Origin: Rhizoclosmatium globosum
Lineage: Eukaryota > Chytridiomycota > Chytridiomycetes > Chytridiales > Chytriomycetaceae
Reading direction: 5' to 3'
Length of the DNA: 64,000 bases
NCBI GenBank assembly: GCA_002104985.1
Contig: MCGO01000002.1
Span: forward strand, 124,001 to 188,000
In this document: positions 22,428 through 32,076 of the stretch, one piece after another
Layout of the letters: every line of letters starts with the position of its first letter
How positions within the stretch are numbered: position 1 is the stretch's first letter
Position numbers and translations under genes: made by a program
The notes under the pieces: generated by a model
The model's database searches: none
Told to the model about the DNA's origin: nothing
Seen by the model: the letters and a program-made list of their open reading frames with translations, nothing else

Positions 22428-24551
22428 AAGATATTTCTGCAGTTGAACTCAATTGTGTTCCAGCGGGTGTTTGGAGACAACAAAACATCGGCCGTGCCAA
22501 TGGCACCTTCCGTCACTATAAAGGAGGTAGTTTCGGGGGTTGCAGATGGGAAGGTAGAGGACCTTTTCCTGCGCTCCCCAGATTCCTTTGTCGCAGGTGG
22601 CATCAATTCTTCAAAGTTAGAAGCATGGAAGGAAATTGCAGCCTTCTCAGAGCATGGTGCACAACTGTTAAACTGGGTGGAATTTGGTGTTGACTTGGAG
22701 GACTTTTTGGTGACACCTGGTGTGCTCCCACCCCCATCGGTGGAAAGGAACCACAAGGCAGCAACCCCAAGGCTCAAGAAGTTCTTGAGCGACGACCTCC
22801 TGGCCAACCTAAAATCAGGGGCTTACATTTGTGTGGGCCCATGCGCAACAACGCCGCCCCCACATTGCGTCTACCCAGTGGGAACGGAGCCAGAAAAACC
22901 CAGGCGGGTGGCAGATATGAGAACCGTGAACACATTCACTAAGGGTTTGCCCCACTCCCCAGAATCGGTGCGAGATGTGGCGCAGTGGGTAGGCGACTAC
23001 TTGTCAGTTGCTGATGTGAAGGCGGCATATGTGAATATTGGTATCAAGCCATCCTCTTGGAAATACTTTGGTTTCAGGGGCACAATTGATGGTGTTGACT
23101 TTTGGTTTCTGTCAACCAGCGGGGTTTTTGGATGGAATGTTATGGCTTTTGTGCTGCACACCTGCACATCAGCAATAGTCCGGCGCCTGAGAGCCTGGAG
23201 AATCCCTTCTTCAGTATACTATGACGATTTTGCCTTGGGTGCCTTGATCTCTGAACGACAGCAGGATGCCCTGCAGCAGACCAAAAACAGTGTTTATGTT
23301 TTGTGCTTGCTTTTGGAAAGCTTAGGGCTGTTTATCTCCAGAAAATCAGTTCTGGTACCATCTGACAGCCCACGGTATTTGGGTTTCATCCTGCGGCTCA
23401 AGGAGCGCCGTTTTGAGGTCCCAGAAGACAAGAGAGAAAAGTTCCTAACCTTGCTAAGGTCATTTCTGGACAATGAGCACTTGGCTCCATTCCATCAGGC
23501 TGAGAAGTTGGCAGGGAAATGTGCCCACTTCTCAATGATATTTCAAGGGGCGATGGCATTTATTCGCCTCCTCTACAACGCATTGGCTGAGAGCAAGAGG
23601 GGTGGGAAGGTAGCTCTTTCACCGGCCCTGAAAGCGGAACTGCAGGAGTGGCTCCGCCTGGACCCCTCTCACACAGATCCATGGCTGGGTGCAGCATTTC
23701 TCTCTGCGTGTCATGTAGACTTGGTGGTCAGAATGACGTCAGATGCAAATGACCATCGCGCTGGTGCCTTTCTGCGAAATTTGGAGCTCACAGCAGGCAC
23801 CGAGGTTCCCACCTCATTGTTAGAGACTGAAGGTGTGTCAATCAACATCCGAGAGCTGTGGGCTTTCTTCTTCGCAATCTGTGTGTTTGCAGAGCACTTG
23901 CGAGACAAGTGGCTTGACTTGGAACTTGACAGCCAAGTGGTTCTTGGTTGGCTAGAGAACGGCGCTTCAAGCAATCCCTTGGCTAACATCCTCTTGGTGG
24001 AGGTTTGGAAGGAGCTGCGAAGGATCAACTGCCATATTGCGTCAAAGCGTTACATCAGATCTGCGGACAACTTCCAGTCAGATGACGTAACAAGAGAAGA
24101 CCCAAGAAACGATTACCGCCTTGAACAGGCAGTGTTTAACGGGTTGCAGGAGAGTTTTGGACCCTTCACTGCAGATGCGATGGCGTCTTCGACAAACACA
24201 AAGTGCCCCCGATTCTTTAGCCGCTACCTCTGTTTGGGTACAGCAGGCACAAACTTGCTGGCGCAAGTTCTGGGTGAAGAAGAAAACCTCTTTGTGTTCC
24301 CCCCATTCCAAATGATCCCGGCAGTAGTGTCTTTCCTGTTGGAAAAGAACGTAAGGTTCTGCATGGTGGTCCCAAGGCTTATGGAGAGCTGGTGGGTCAT
24401 TCTGGAAGAAGCATGCAGCCACAGTGCCCTGTTGGGCCTTAAAGGGCAAATGGGAGTGCTGTGGGGGCCAAAGGCAAGGGGCATGTTTGCCTTGGAAAAC
24501 CCAGAAGAAATGTGGGCATTTGTTGTTTACCCAAAGAAACCCCTCAAATAA
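22428..24551 (+). CDS. Reverse transcriptase-RNase H polyprotein of the DIRS-class element
   Basis: About 700 residues. The RT core has RVADMRTVN, LSVADVKAAYVNI, the FWFLSTSGVFGWN region and the catalytic VYYDDFAL (YxDD). RNase H follows: Asp in SDANDH, Glu in INIRELWAF, Asp in ELDSQVVLGWLENG, and SADNFQSDDVTRE, which takes the place of the usual ADxxSR. The C-terminus has the extension seen in DIRS-type pol proteins (FPPFQMIPAVVSFLL). The open frame begins at 22428 but its first in-frame ATG is at 22500; it starts just after an acceptor-like TTTCTGCAG (22434-22442). It lies in the +1 frame relative to gag, with no overlap, so expression by splicing or reinitiation is likelier than simple frameshifting. 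Confidence 0.92.
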   Translation, partial: KIFLQLNSIVFQRVFGDNKTSAVPMAPSVTIKEVVSGVADGKVEDLFLRSPDSFVAGGINSSKLEAWKEIAAFSEHGAQLLNWVEFGVDLEDFLVTPGVLPPPSVERNHKAATPRLKKFLSDDLLANLKSGAYICVGPCATTPPPHCVYPVGTEPEKPRRVADMRTVNTFTKGLPHSPESVRDVAQWVGDYLSVADVKAAYVNIGIKPSSWKYFGFRGTIDGVDFWFLSTSGVFGWNVMAFVLHTCTSAIVRRLRAWRIPSSVYYDDFALGALISERQQDALQQTKNSVYVLCLLLESLGLFISRKSVLVPSDSPRYLGFILRLKERRFEVPEDKREKFLTLLRSFLDNEHLAPFHQAEKLAGKCAHFSMIFQGAMAFIRLLYNALAESKRGGKVALSPALKAELQEWLRLDPSHTDPWLGAAFLSACHVDLVVRMTSDANDHRAGAFLRNLELTAGTEVPTSLLETEGVSINIRELWAFFFAICVFAEHLRDKWLDLELDSQVVLGWLENGASSNPLANILLVEVWKELRRINCHIASKRYIRSADNFQSDDVTREDPRNDYRLEQAVFNGLQESFGPFTADAMASSTNTKCPRFFSRYLCLGTAGTNLLAQVLGEEENLFVFPPFQMIPAVVSFLLEKNVRFCMVVPRLMESWWVILEEACSHSALLGLKGQMGVLWGPKARGMFALENPEEMWAFVVYPKKPLK

Positions 24552-24557
24552 AACTAG

Positions 24558-25865
24558 TCTAAAGTTTATCTTATTGGCCAGACACTCGTGGCGCCATGCC
24601 AAAGATGCGGAACGCACATTTGCAAAACAGACTTGTTTTGCTACTCCTGTGGCTTAGCACAACTAGAAGGAGAGCCTGGCCCCAAGAAGGTCAGAGTGGA
24701 TGAGACATACATCCTGGCAAGGTTGGCCTCTCTCGACAAGATGGTCACACAAGCCTCAAAGGCTATTGTAAGCGAAATGAAAAGCTTTGGCAGCTTTTTA
24801 GCCTCAAGAGAGGACCGGCCACCAAAGCCAGTAGTGGCAGCAACCCCGATGGAAGTGAGGGAATACTTGGTTCATAAGGAGTGCAATGGAAGAACCCAAT
24901 ACCACATCCCAGTGTGCAGCTTCATGGGCACCGCAAGGGTCTCTCAGCGGGTCAACCAGTCCTGCGACAGGATGCTGTGCCAGGTCAGAGCGGCCCCAGG
25001 GTCTTTGGCCACAGCAGTCAGCCACTTGAAGTCAGGCCTAACAGAAGAAGGGTTGACACGCCAGTGGGACCCCTCCACAGGTTCGGGAAACCCTGCGACT
25101 TCCTCAATCATTGCAACGCACTTGAAACGGGTTCAGAAGGAGGCAGACGAGTCAATGGTGGCCCCATTGCAGGCAATGCCCCTATTCCCGATATTCTTTG
25201 AAGGGCTGAAAAGATATGTATTTGGCGGCATTGCAGACCAATCCACATCGCTGTGGGAAAGGCTCAGATGGAGACAGTTTTGGTTGTTCCTTCTGGCTGT
25301 GGGGCACTCGGGGAGGCGCCCAGGAGACTTAGTCAGGCTAAGAACCCCATCATTCGTGTGGTATCCAAATCGGCTCTCGGTAAGGGTTACGTTTTATGAG
25401 GGCAAGTCGGCCTCCTCAAACAACCTTGACCCCTTTGAGATGAAGGACGCAGAGCTCCTGAAAGCGCTGGCCCTTTACGCAAGAGACTGCGCTCTGATTG
25501 GCTCCCCGCTCTCGGCCGGTTCGCCTTATGTCTTCCGCGAAATTGAGGAGGAAGGTGGCTTCGGCAGCAGCCACATAGCGGCAAAAGGTGCAAATGCACG
25601 CTTCCAGCAGGTACTCCAAAAGCTAGGCTTGTACCAAGGCGAGTCCTTGTATGGCTTTCGGGTAGGAGGAGCCATTGTTGGGGCGCTTCTCGACACCCGC
25701 AATGTTGCTGAGGTGATGAGAGCAGGAGGTTGGCAAACTCAAGGCACAGCAAAGCGTTACAGCAAACACTTTGATGTGGCGGGAAGAGTTCTGAGGCCAG
25801 AGTGCACTCAGGCAGAGTTGACATCCTGGTTCACCTCTAGGAAGGAATTTGCTTATTTTTCGTGA
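24558..25865 (+). CDS. Tyrosine recombinase of the DIRS-class element
   Basis: Site-specific recombinase that would integrate the circular or linear DNA form. An N-terminal zinc-ribbon-like motif (CQRCGTHIC...CYSCG) is followed by a core-binding helical part and a catalytic domain: Arg I in GHSGRRPGDL, Arg II in LYGFRVGGA, and the nucleophile Tyr in GTAKRYSKHF. The His normally three residues before Arg II is Tyr here. The frame is the same as that of RT-RNase H, separated by TAA (24549-24551) and TAG (24555-24557). No in-frame ATG precedes the zinc motif (GTG at 24588; first ATG at codon 'DKM'). GGCCAG at 24576-24581 could be a splice acceptor. Confidence 0.9.
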   Translation, partial: SKVYLIGQTLVAPCQRCGTHICKTDLFCYSCGLAQLEGEPGPKKVRVDETYILARLASLDKMVTQASKAIVSEMKSFGSFLASREDRPPKPVVAATPMEVREYLVHKECNGRTQYHIPVCSFMGTARVSQRVNQSCDRMLCQVRAAPGSLATAVSHLKSGLTEEGLTRQWDPSTGSGNPATSSIIATHLKRVQKEADESMVAPLQAMPLFPIFFEGLKRYVFGGIADQSTSLWERLRWRQFWLFLLAVGHSGRRPGDLVRLRTPSFVWYPNRLSVRVTFYEGKSASSNNLDPFEMKDAELLKALALYARDCALIGSPLSAGSPYVFREIEEEGGFGSSHIAAKGANARFQQVLQKLGLYQGESLYGFRVGGAIVGALLDTRNVAEVMRAGGWQTQGTAKRYSKHFDVAGRVLRPECTQAELTSWFTSRKEFAYFS

Positions 25866-25937
25866 ATACAAATCCTGTCATTATTTTATCTATCAGTTTG
25901 GGGTTAGTTTGGGCCGGGGAGCTCATAGAGCACCATT

Positions 25938-25969
25938 GTTTTCCCTAACTGATTAAGATATTGTGAGCA
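25938..25969 (+). repeat. Split direct repeat B1 of the DIRS-class element
   Basis: 32 bp GTTTTCCCTAACTGATTAAG..., identical by eye to 26260-26291. GAGCACCA just upstream is also shared with the B2 copy, with a 2-bp length difference. Confidence 0.92.
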
Positions 25970-26052
25970 TAATTCCAGGAGGCCCCTCCATAAAGACCCG
26001 AGGTCGTATAAGAGGAGCCGTGAGGAAAAAGAACAAACAGTTCTTTCCGAAA
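25970..26052 (+). repeat. Split direct repeat A2 of the DIRS-class element
   Basis: 83-bp copy of A1, abutting B1 exactly. The B1-A2 join is the internal copy of the circle junction. Confidence 0.93.
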
Positions 26053-26225
26053 CTTGGAGTAGGCTCCTAGTTTTCAACCCCACCCACCCACGGCCTTGTT
26101 AGGTTTTGGTGAGAGTGGGCCTGCCCCTGAAACTCCCATTGATGCAATCAACGGAACCGAGACAGATTTTATTGGTGATATTCTTTGTACATAATAAATA
26201 TGTCTGCTGTTTCAGGGCAGACCCT

Positions 26226-26258
26226 GGTGCTCCCGCAGGCTCGACTCGCGTGAGCACC
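26226..26258 (+). repeat. Hairpin-forming inverted repeat inside the 3' end of the DIRS-class element
   Basis: GGTGCTC and GAGCACC, separated by about 19 bases, lie immediately before B2. They could be a recombinase or replication signal, or an RNA hairpin. Confidence 0.55.
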
Positions 26259-26259
26259 A

Positions 26260-26291
26260 GTTTTCCCTAACTGATTAAGATATTGTGAGCA
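26260..26291 (+). repeat. Split direct repeat B2, right end of the DIRS-class element
   Basis: 32-bp copy of B1. The flanking DNA then reads GAATCTGCTC, so the end sits in a near palindrome (GAGCAGAATCTGCTC, 26287-26301). Confidence 0.92.
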
Positions 26292-26319
26292 GAATCTGCT
26301 CAAAAAACCGATCTCCACA

Positions 26320-27450
26320 ATGACGCTTCGTGGCATCCTCTCACTAATCGCGTTTCTGCCCTTCATGGTGGTGTATTCGATCATCTTGGCGCCATTGCAG
26401 ACACTCTTTGCCTACGTGCAGTACGAACTTGTATCGAAGGGAGAAGCAAGGAGTGAGTCTGATGGCTGGCAGTCAGGCTACTTTTCGCACGTGGGTCTTC
26501 TCGGCGACTTTGCACAGCGCCTCGTTCGAATTCAGTGGTCGCTCAACATTGTCGAAAACGCGGCGACTGCGCGGTGGTTGTTTGACGTTGTTGGTGGATT
26601 GAGGGTGGTGGACTCGGAAGCCATCGACTCGGAAAACGGGATTTGGATCGGCGATTCGTCCCAGGTCGATGCGCATGTTGTGCTGTACTTTCATGGCGGC
26701 GGCTTTGTCATGGGCTCGCCGGCCTTTTCAATTCGGAATACGCGCGCAACAATCGATGCATACAAGGAAAAGACAGGGAAGCACCTTGTCTACTTTATCA
26801 TGAAATACCCGCTATGTCCAGAAGCGTCGTTCGGCGACATTCTGTCCACGGGCATTGATGGATACAAATTGCTCCTCGAACAAGGTTTCACAACTATTTC
26901 TCTTGCTGGCGATTCGGCTGGCGGCAACTTGGTGCTCAACATCACATCGATTCTTTCAAAGGAGTATCCAAAGGTCATTCAGCCAGTATCAGGTATTGCA
27001 TACTATCCATGGGTCGATCCTCATGTCACCGTACTGCCTTCAAACTATCCCAACGGAAGTGCTGCTCATCACGACATATTGCCTCTTTCGGGGTCGAGAT
27101 TTTTGGCTGCAACAGCTTCAAAGACAGCTTCAACTCAAAATGCTCATCGATTCAGCCCTTTGATTTGGAATAAGGATGAACTGGCATCATGTGTTCCTTC
27201 AAAAGATGGATTATTGGTTTTGTATGGCGGTGGAGACATTTTGAGTGGTGGAATCGATTTATTCGTTGACAAGTTACAGCAAGCAGTCGAAGGTGGTGAA
27301 AAGAAGGTCATCAAAAAGCGGTACCCATACATGCCACATATATTTGATACGTTGTTTCTGATGCTGCCGTTTGGACCAGCCAAGAAGGCGGCCGTTGATG
27401 CTGTGAATCAGACAGCTCTGTTTTTGAGTTCTTCTACGAAAGAAATATAA
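26320..27450 (+). CDS. Hormone-sensitive-lipase-family alpha/beta hydrolase, membrane anchored
   Basis: Intronless, 376 residues. The N-terminal hydrophobic segment ILSLIAFLPFMVVYSIILAP looks like a signal anchor. Oxyanion-hole motif HGGGF, nucleophile elbow GDSAGG (Ser), probable catalytic Asp in YGGGDIL, and His in YMPHIF give a complete triad in the expected order, so the enzyme should be an active esterase or steryl-acetyl-hydrolase-like protein. The DIRS-class element ends 28 bp before the ATG, so its native promoter has been displaced or replaced. The leader retains CCGATCTCC just before the ATG, as in P450 members 3 and 4, hinting at shared ancestry of the upstream region. The substrate is unknown. 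Confidence 0.93.
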   Translation: MTLRGILSLIAFLPFMVVYSIILAPLQTLFAYVQYELVSKGEARSESDGWQSGYFSHVGLLGDFAQRLVRIQWSLNIVENAATARWLFDVVGGLRVVDSEAIDSENGIWIGDSSQVDAHVVLYFHGGGFVMGSPAFSIRNTRATIDAYKEKTGKHLVYFIMKYPLCPEASFGDILSTGIDGYKLLLEQGFTTISLAGDSAGGNLVLNITSILSKEYPKVIQPVSGIAYYPWVDPHVTVLPSNYPNGSAAHHDILPLSGSRFLAATASKTASTQNAHRFSPLIWNKDELASCVPSKDGLLVLYGGGDILSGGIDLFVDKLQQAVEGGEKKVIKKRYPYMPHIFDTLFLMLPFGPAKKAAVDAVNQTALFLSSSTKEI

Positions 27451-27680
27451 ATAGTCCAATTTTTTCATTTCATCTCGTTTCGGTTTTGCCTCCATTTCCT
27501 ATTCCATCAACTCCATCAACATCGGAAAGACTGTCGTGACTCGTCATCGAATCAGGCCTCGCAGGCGGCATTACCGTAATCGGACTCAGTGATGGAGTTC
27601 CGTTGAGCTGTGAATTATCTCGTCTAATTACCCAAACTGAAAACATGGATCACTTTCTAAAAGAAGCAATAAATCAAAAA

Positions 27681-30092
27681 ATGTGCGGCATCTTGTTCCG
27701 CCTGAGCCCTGGTCTCGCAGCGACACCGAAGACGCCACGTGCGCCGAACACTGAAGTACTTCGGCTGTCCAGGGCCACGCTGCCGCTTCTCTTTGACCAC
27801 GTGGCGTCCATGGTTTCGCGCCGAGGTCCCGATGCGCAAACTTTGGTTGAGTTCCAAGTGCCGAGTCAGACGTCGCCAATGAATGCGGCTCTGTTTTCTT
27901 CTGTGCTTCATTTACGTGGATCATGTGTGGTTGCCCAGCCGAGGACGCATCGGGAGTCGGGTTCGCTGTTTTGTTGGAACGGTGAACTGTTTACTGAGGA
28001 TGAAGGATTGAAAGTAGGACTGAGGAAGCTTACTATTAGAATTGCGTGGTTTAACTGTATTGTATCCAGGTGGATGAGGGCGTCAGTGACACAGATGTTC
28101 TGTTCAATGCCATCTTCAACCAACAACTGGCAACTTCTTTCAAGGATTCTCTCCTTGCTACTTTGTCATCTTTGCGTGGACCTTGGGCTATTGTTGTATA
28201 TCACGCTCCTTCCTCAACATTGTATTTTGGTCGAGATATGTTGGGTCGTCGTTCACTCCTTGTTCATCTTCCAAACATTGGAGCGACATCAGAAAGCTTG
28301 CAAGATCCGGGATTTTGGATATCTTCAGTTGCTGGATCCATTGAGGATCGGGGTAAATCTCAAGAAGCGGACACTTCTGGGGATGATGGAGCAAGTGAGG
28401 CTTCAAAAGAGGGTGATTCTGGATGGGACGACAGTGACAACTTTTGGCACGAATTGCCAGCAAATGGAATTTATTCAGTTTGTCTGGATGAGGTCGACTT
28501 GTTTGCTGGAAAAGAGGTCAGTCCCTTGGATTGGGTAAAACTGAAGCCAACATACCGTTGCATAGGAGTTCAAGAGACACTTGAAACATTATCCATGGAT
28601 TATTTCTGAAGCAAATCAGTCAGATGTATCGCTGGTGTGTTGAGATTTACTATCCATGTGGCTGCTAAGGAATTCTAGGCTTCTCCAACAAACCCAATCC
28701 TGAACAAGACAGTGCCAACCCCATCCGATTTACCACAATATCGTCAATTTCAAGATACTACAAACTCTCTCGAAATTCCATCTCCGCCTACTGAGGCCGC
28801 TCAAGAAGCTCTTGACACATTCACAAAGAACCTCTCCAATTCTGTCGCCGCCCGAGTCCAAACTATCGTGCAACAAGCTAAACTTAAAAACGAAGAACAA
28901 GAGCCACTTGCTGTTTTGTTTTCGGGAGGTCTTGACTGCATGGTCTTGGCTGCACTGGCTGCGAAAAGCTTACCCGCAGGCTCATCAATTGATTTACTCA
29001 ATGTCGCGTTTGATAATCCAAGAGTTCGAAAAGCTGCTGCTGATGCTGTTCTTTTGCAAAGTAAAAAAGACAAGAAAGCTGGAAAGAAAGTTAAGGGAAA
29101 GAAGGGGCCGACAGCAGAAGAAAATCAGGACAATGCTGTAACTGAGCCCGTAGTTCCTGTCGTTTCAGAGTCAAATCCGCCGTCTGCCACATATCCTTCA
29201 CACCTATTTGCCGTGCCAGATAGAAAAACAGGAAGGAAAGGATATGAAGAGTTGAAACGAACGTATCCTGAAATTATTTGGCGATTTGTTGAGATTGATA
29301 TTGAATTCGAGGAGGCAGTTCGGCTGAGACCGTGGGTGATGGGACTTGTGAATCCATTAGAGAGTGTCATGGATTTGGTAAGTTTCGCTACAGCTTTGTT
29401 AAGCATTCGTTAACTTTCCGTGTTAAAGAGCATCGCCATGGCGTTCTGGTTTGCATCTCGTGGTCGAGGAAATATTGTGGATGAAGCGGGAGTAAGTTTC
29501 ATATTCCAAGTTTATTAGGGCTCAATAGATTACAATCCAGGAGAGAACTGCGTATCAGACAACTGCCAAAGTTTTGCTAAGTGGCCTTGGAGCCGATGAG
29601 CAGTTGGGAGGTGAGCTTTGCAGAATCTCGGAGCAAGCACTTAAAACTTCCGTAGGCTATAACCGCCACAGGAAAAACTTTGACAACTATGGTTGGGAAG
29701 GACTTATTGCTGAGCTTCAAAAGGACGTTTCGCGTATCAGCAAGAGAAACCTTGGACGAGATGACAGAATCGTCAGTGACCATGGACGAGAGGTAATGCT
29801 CATCATTACAATTTTAGGGACCAAATCCCCTTATATTTCAACGTAATTGTAGATTCGCTTCCCATATCTGTCTGAGCAACTTATAACACACTTGTCATCC
29901 GTCCCCGTACAAATCAAGACGGATCCACGGCTGCCGCGCGGAGTTGGAGATAAATTATTGCTTCGCCAGATGGCGTTATCGTTGGGATTGGGGAGGGCGT
30001 CTGTTGAAGTAAAGAGGGCTGTTCAGTTTGGTGCCCGAAGCGCAAAGATGGAGGATGGTAGAGAGACGGGGACAATGAATGTGTCCATCTAA
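27681..30092 (+). CDS. Asparagine synthetase domain-containing protein (ASNSD1-like)
   Basis: Glutamine amidotransferase plus asparagine-synthase fold. Seven exons: 27681-28013, 28070 to about 28534, about 28679-29377, 29429-29491, 29541-29610, 29656-29792 and 29854-30092. It starts with MCG, so Cys2 can be the glutaminase nucleophile. RRGPDA and FCWNGELF belong to the amidotransferase half. The synthase half has the PP-loop FSGGLDCMV and the conserved [11 protein letters not shown], formed with GYNRHR across a 45-nt intron, then [14 protein letters not shown] and IRFPYL. The end of exon 2 is ambiguous (GTCAGT at 28517 or GTAAAA at 28535; both keep frame). A Lys-rich insert ([15 protein letters not shown]) interrupts the synthase domain, as in ASNSD1 proteins. 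Biochemical role in this group is not settled. Confidence 0.92.
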
Positions 30093-30327
30093 TGATGAAT
30101 AAAGTATTAGTAATTTATTCTTGAGGGAGAAGAGGAGGAGAATAGGAGAGAGTTGTTTACGCTCAGATTTCTGTTCTTGGTGCAATCATTACAGCGAATG
30201 GACCCGTGAGGATCGCATGCCTCATTAAAAACAATCGTAGTGAATAGAATGTCATCAGAGCTGGAGAGAAGGGACGAGGGTGTAATGGAAACAAACCTCT
30301 TTCGTTTTCCTTTTTTATTGAATTCAA

Positions 30328-31916
30328 ATGGCTGACTTTGTGCACCAACTCCTGTCTCCTCTGACCTATGTTTCTGAGGGTCTCTCAGACCTCAAAAAGA
30401 GAAATAAGCTCTCATGCACGGGTCCATTTGAGAACCTTCACAGGGAAACTAAAGGTGCGTTCTCTGCCATTGCTCGCTTGCTTGTTACTCTTTGCCCTTT
30501 TTTCGCCTTTATGCAAGCGATCCTTCACGCATTCTAGAACGGAAAGATCTTAACCTTGTGTTATCTGTTATTTAGGAGTCTTCCCAACCCTTCACTTGAT
30601 CCAGGGAGCCAAATTCGACATCACTTCAATCATGTCTCCAAACTTCCAAGTTTCTCACTCCTTCAACTGGGGCGCTGCTCAACAGCCTCCAAGCTACCAT
30701 TTCTCTGCTGGTTTCCAGGCCAAGGAGGTACGCATTCGTCTTTAACCTCGAGGGTTGCGGAAATTCACGGGAGGGCGAAAATGAAAGGAGCGAATGAAGA
30801 CTATTCGAAGTTACAACGAAACTGGAATGCTATGGAGTGACTATTTGTGTTGGTGGGCTCTAGGGAAATCATATCGCGGATTGGTCGTTCAAAACATATC
30901 TTCAATCTTTGGAATCAGGATATTCTAACATATGCATATTACAGTATTTGATGCACGGTCAAATCGATGACCAAGGTACTTTGCAAGCTCGTGCAAACTA
31001 CTTCTGGCCATACGCTCCACAAACCGAGAGCGCCCTCCCACACTTGCCACCACATGCTCACACTGAGCACCAATACGATCCAAACTTGCCACCAAAGCAA
31101 CACGGCGAGAATGAGCCAGCTCCAGCTGCCGCTCCAGCCGCTCCAACACCTCCAACCCCACCAGCTGCCAACAAGCCAAGCTTGACTTCTAAGCTCCAGG
31201 CTCAGTTGACAAACCAACCAGGCGCGTCCATGATCCAGTACGAACAGGACTGGGTCGGAGAAACCTGTGCCATCAACCTCAAGGCCATCAACCCAAACCC
31301 AATCGACGCCCCAGCCGGCCGCACCGTCGGCGGGTCCAACACCGCCATTACTGGAATCTACTCCATCTCCGGTCTCCAATCCATCACCTCCTCCATCTCC
31401 GTCGGAGGTGAATGGGTCTTGCAACGTCTCCGCCCCGACGCCGCCGAAAGCAACTACACCGTCGCCGTCAAGTACGCTCCAAAGCCAACAACCCCAGTCC
31501 CACCCCCATCGTCCCTCCCAGCCGGTTTCCCATCCCCATACATGCCAATCAACCCATCAGACCCATCAGAAGTGTTTGCGGCTACTTATGCGCTTTCGCA
31601 GGGTGTCCTCCAGGCGTCGTACTGGAAGAGACTTAACCAGCGTTTGGAGGTTGCTGCTGATGTGCAGATGCTTGTTACTCCTACTACTGCGGCGGCTGGT
31701 CCTGGTCGTCGTGAAGGAATTGCTAGTGTTGGATTCAAGTTGGATACTGTCTACGCTACAATGCGTGGTATGTTTGACACTATGGGAAGAGTCAGCGCTG
31801 TTTTGGAGGAGAGAATGGCTCCAGGTTTGAGCTTCCAAGTGTGTGGAGAGATTGACTACGCCAAGGGAGGTGGTGGTGTTGGAAAGGTTGGATTGGGTTT
31901 TGTCTTGGAGGCATAA
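30328..31916 (+). CDS. TOM40: Mitochondrial outer-membrane import channel Tom40
   Basis: Beta-barrel pore of the TOM complex; 458 residues. Exons 30328-30454, 30576-30727 and 30945-31916. The N-terminus has the conserved stretch ENLHRETK|GVFPTLHLIQGAKFD, then SPNFQVSHSFNWG and YLMHGQIDDQGTLQARANY, which are Porin_3/Tom40 hallmarks. C-terminal strands include EVAADVQML, GIASVGFKL and the final KVGLGFVLEA beta signal. A Pro/Ala-rich loop at about residues 140-170 (PAAAPAAPTPPTPPAANK) and another near 230 are lineage-specific insertions between strands. Both introns are short and in standard phase; start chosen by family alignment. Confidence 0.95.
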
Positions 31917-32076
31917 ATTCGGTTGATTTTGTTTGTGGATGAATTGGTCATATTGTTGTGTTCCCCTCTTCTCATTTGCATGTGAGATTTTTCTTTTACG
32001 TGTGTTACTTATGTGAGAGTTTGTATGTTCAAAGTAATGAATGTGAAGCTTTCATCATTGTTCATTTATCTTGCGA

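Larger units (their letters stand above)
20626..26291 (+). mobile_element. Complete DIRS-class tyrosine-recombinase retrotransposon (PAT/Ngaro-like arrangement)
   Basis: A 5.67-kb element with gag, RT-RNase H and tyrosine recombinase in that order and split direct repeats in the order A1...B1-A2-B2: A1 20626-20708, B1 25938-25969, A2 25970-26052, B2 26260-26291. The A copies (83 bp) and the B copies (32 bp) appear identical, which suggests a recent insertion. The B1-A2 junction matches the circle junction expected when element ends join, the accepted route for tyrosine-recombinase retroelements, which make no target duplication. GC content is higher than in the surrounding non-coding DNA. It lies between P450 member 5 (129 bp after its stop) and the hydrolase (28 bp before its ATG). 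Confidence 0.93.
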
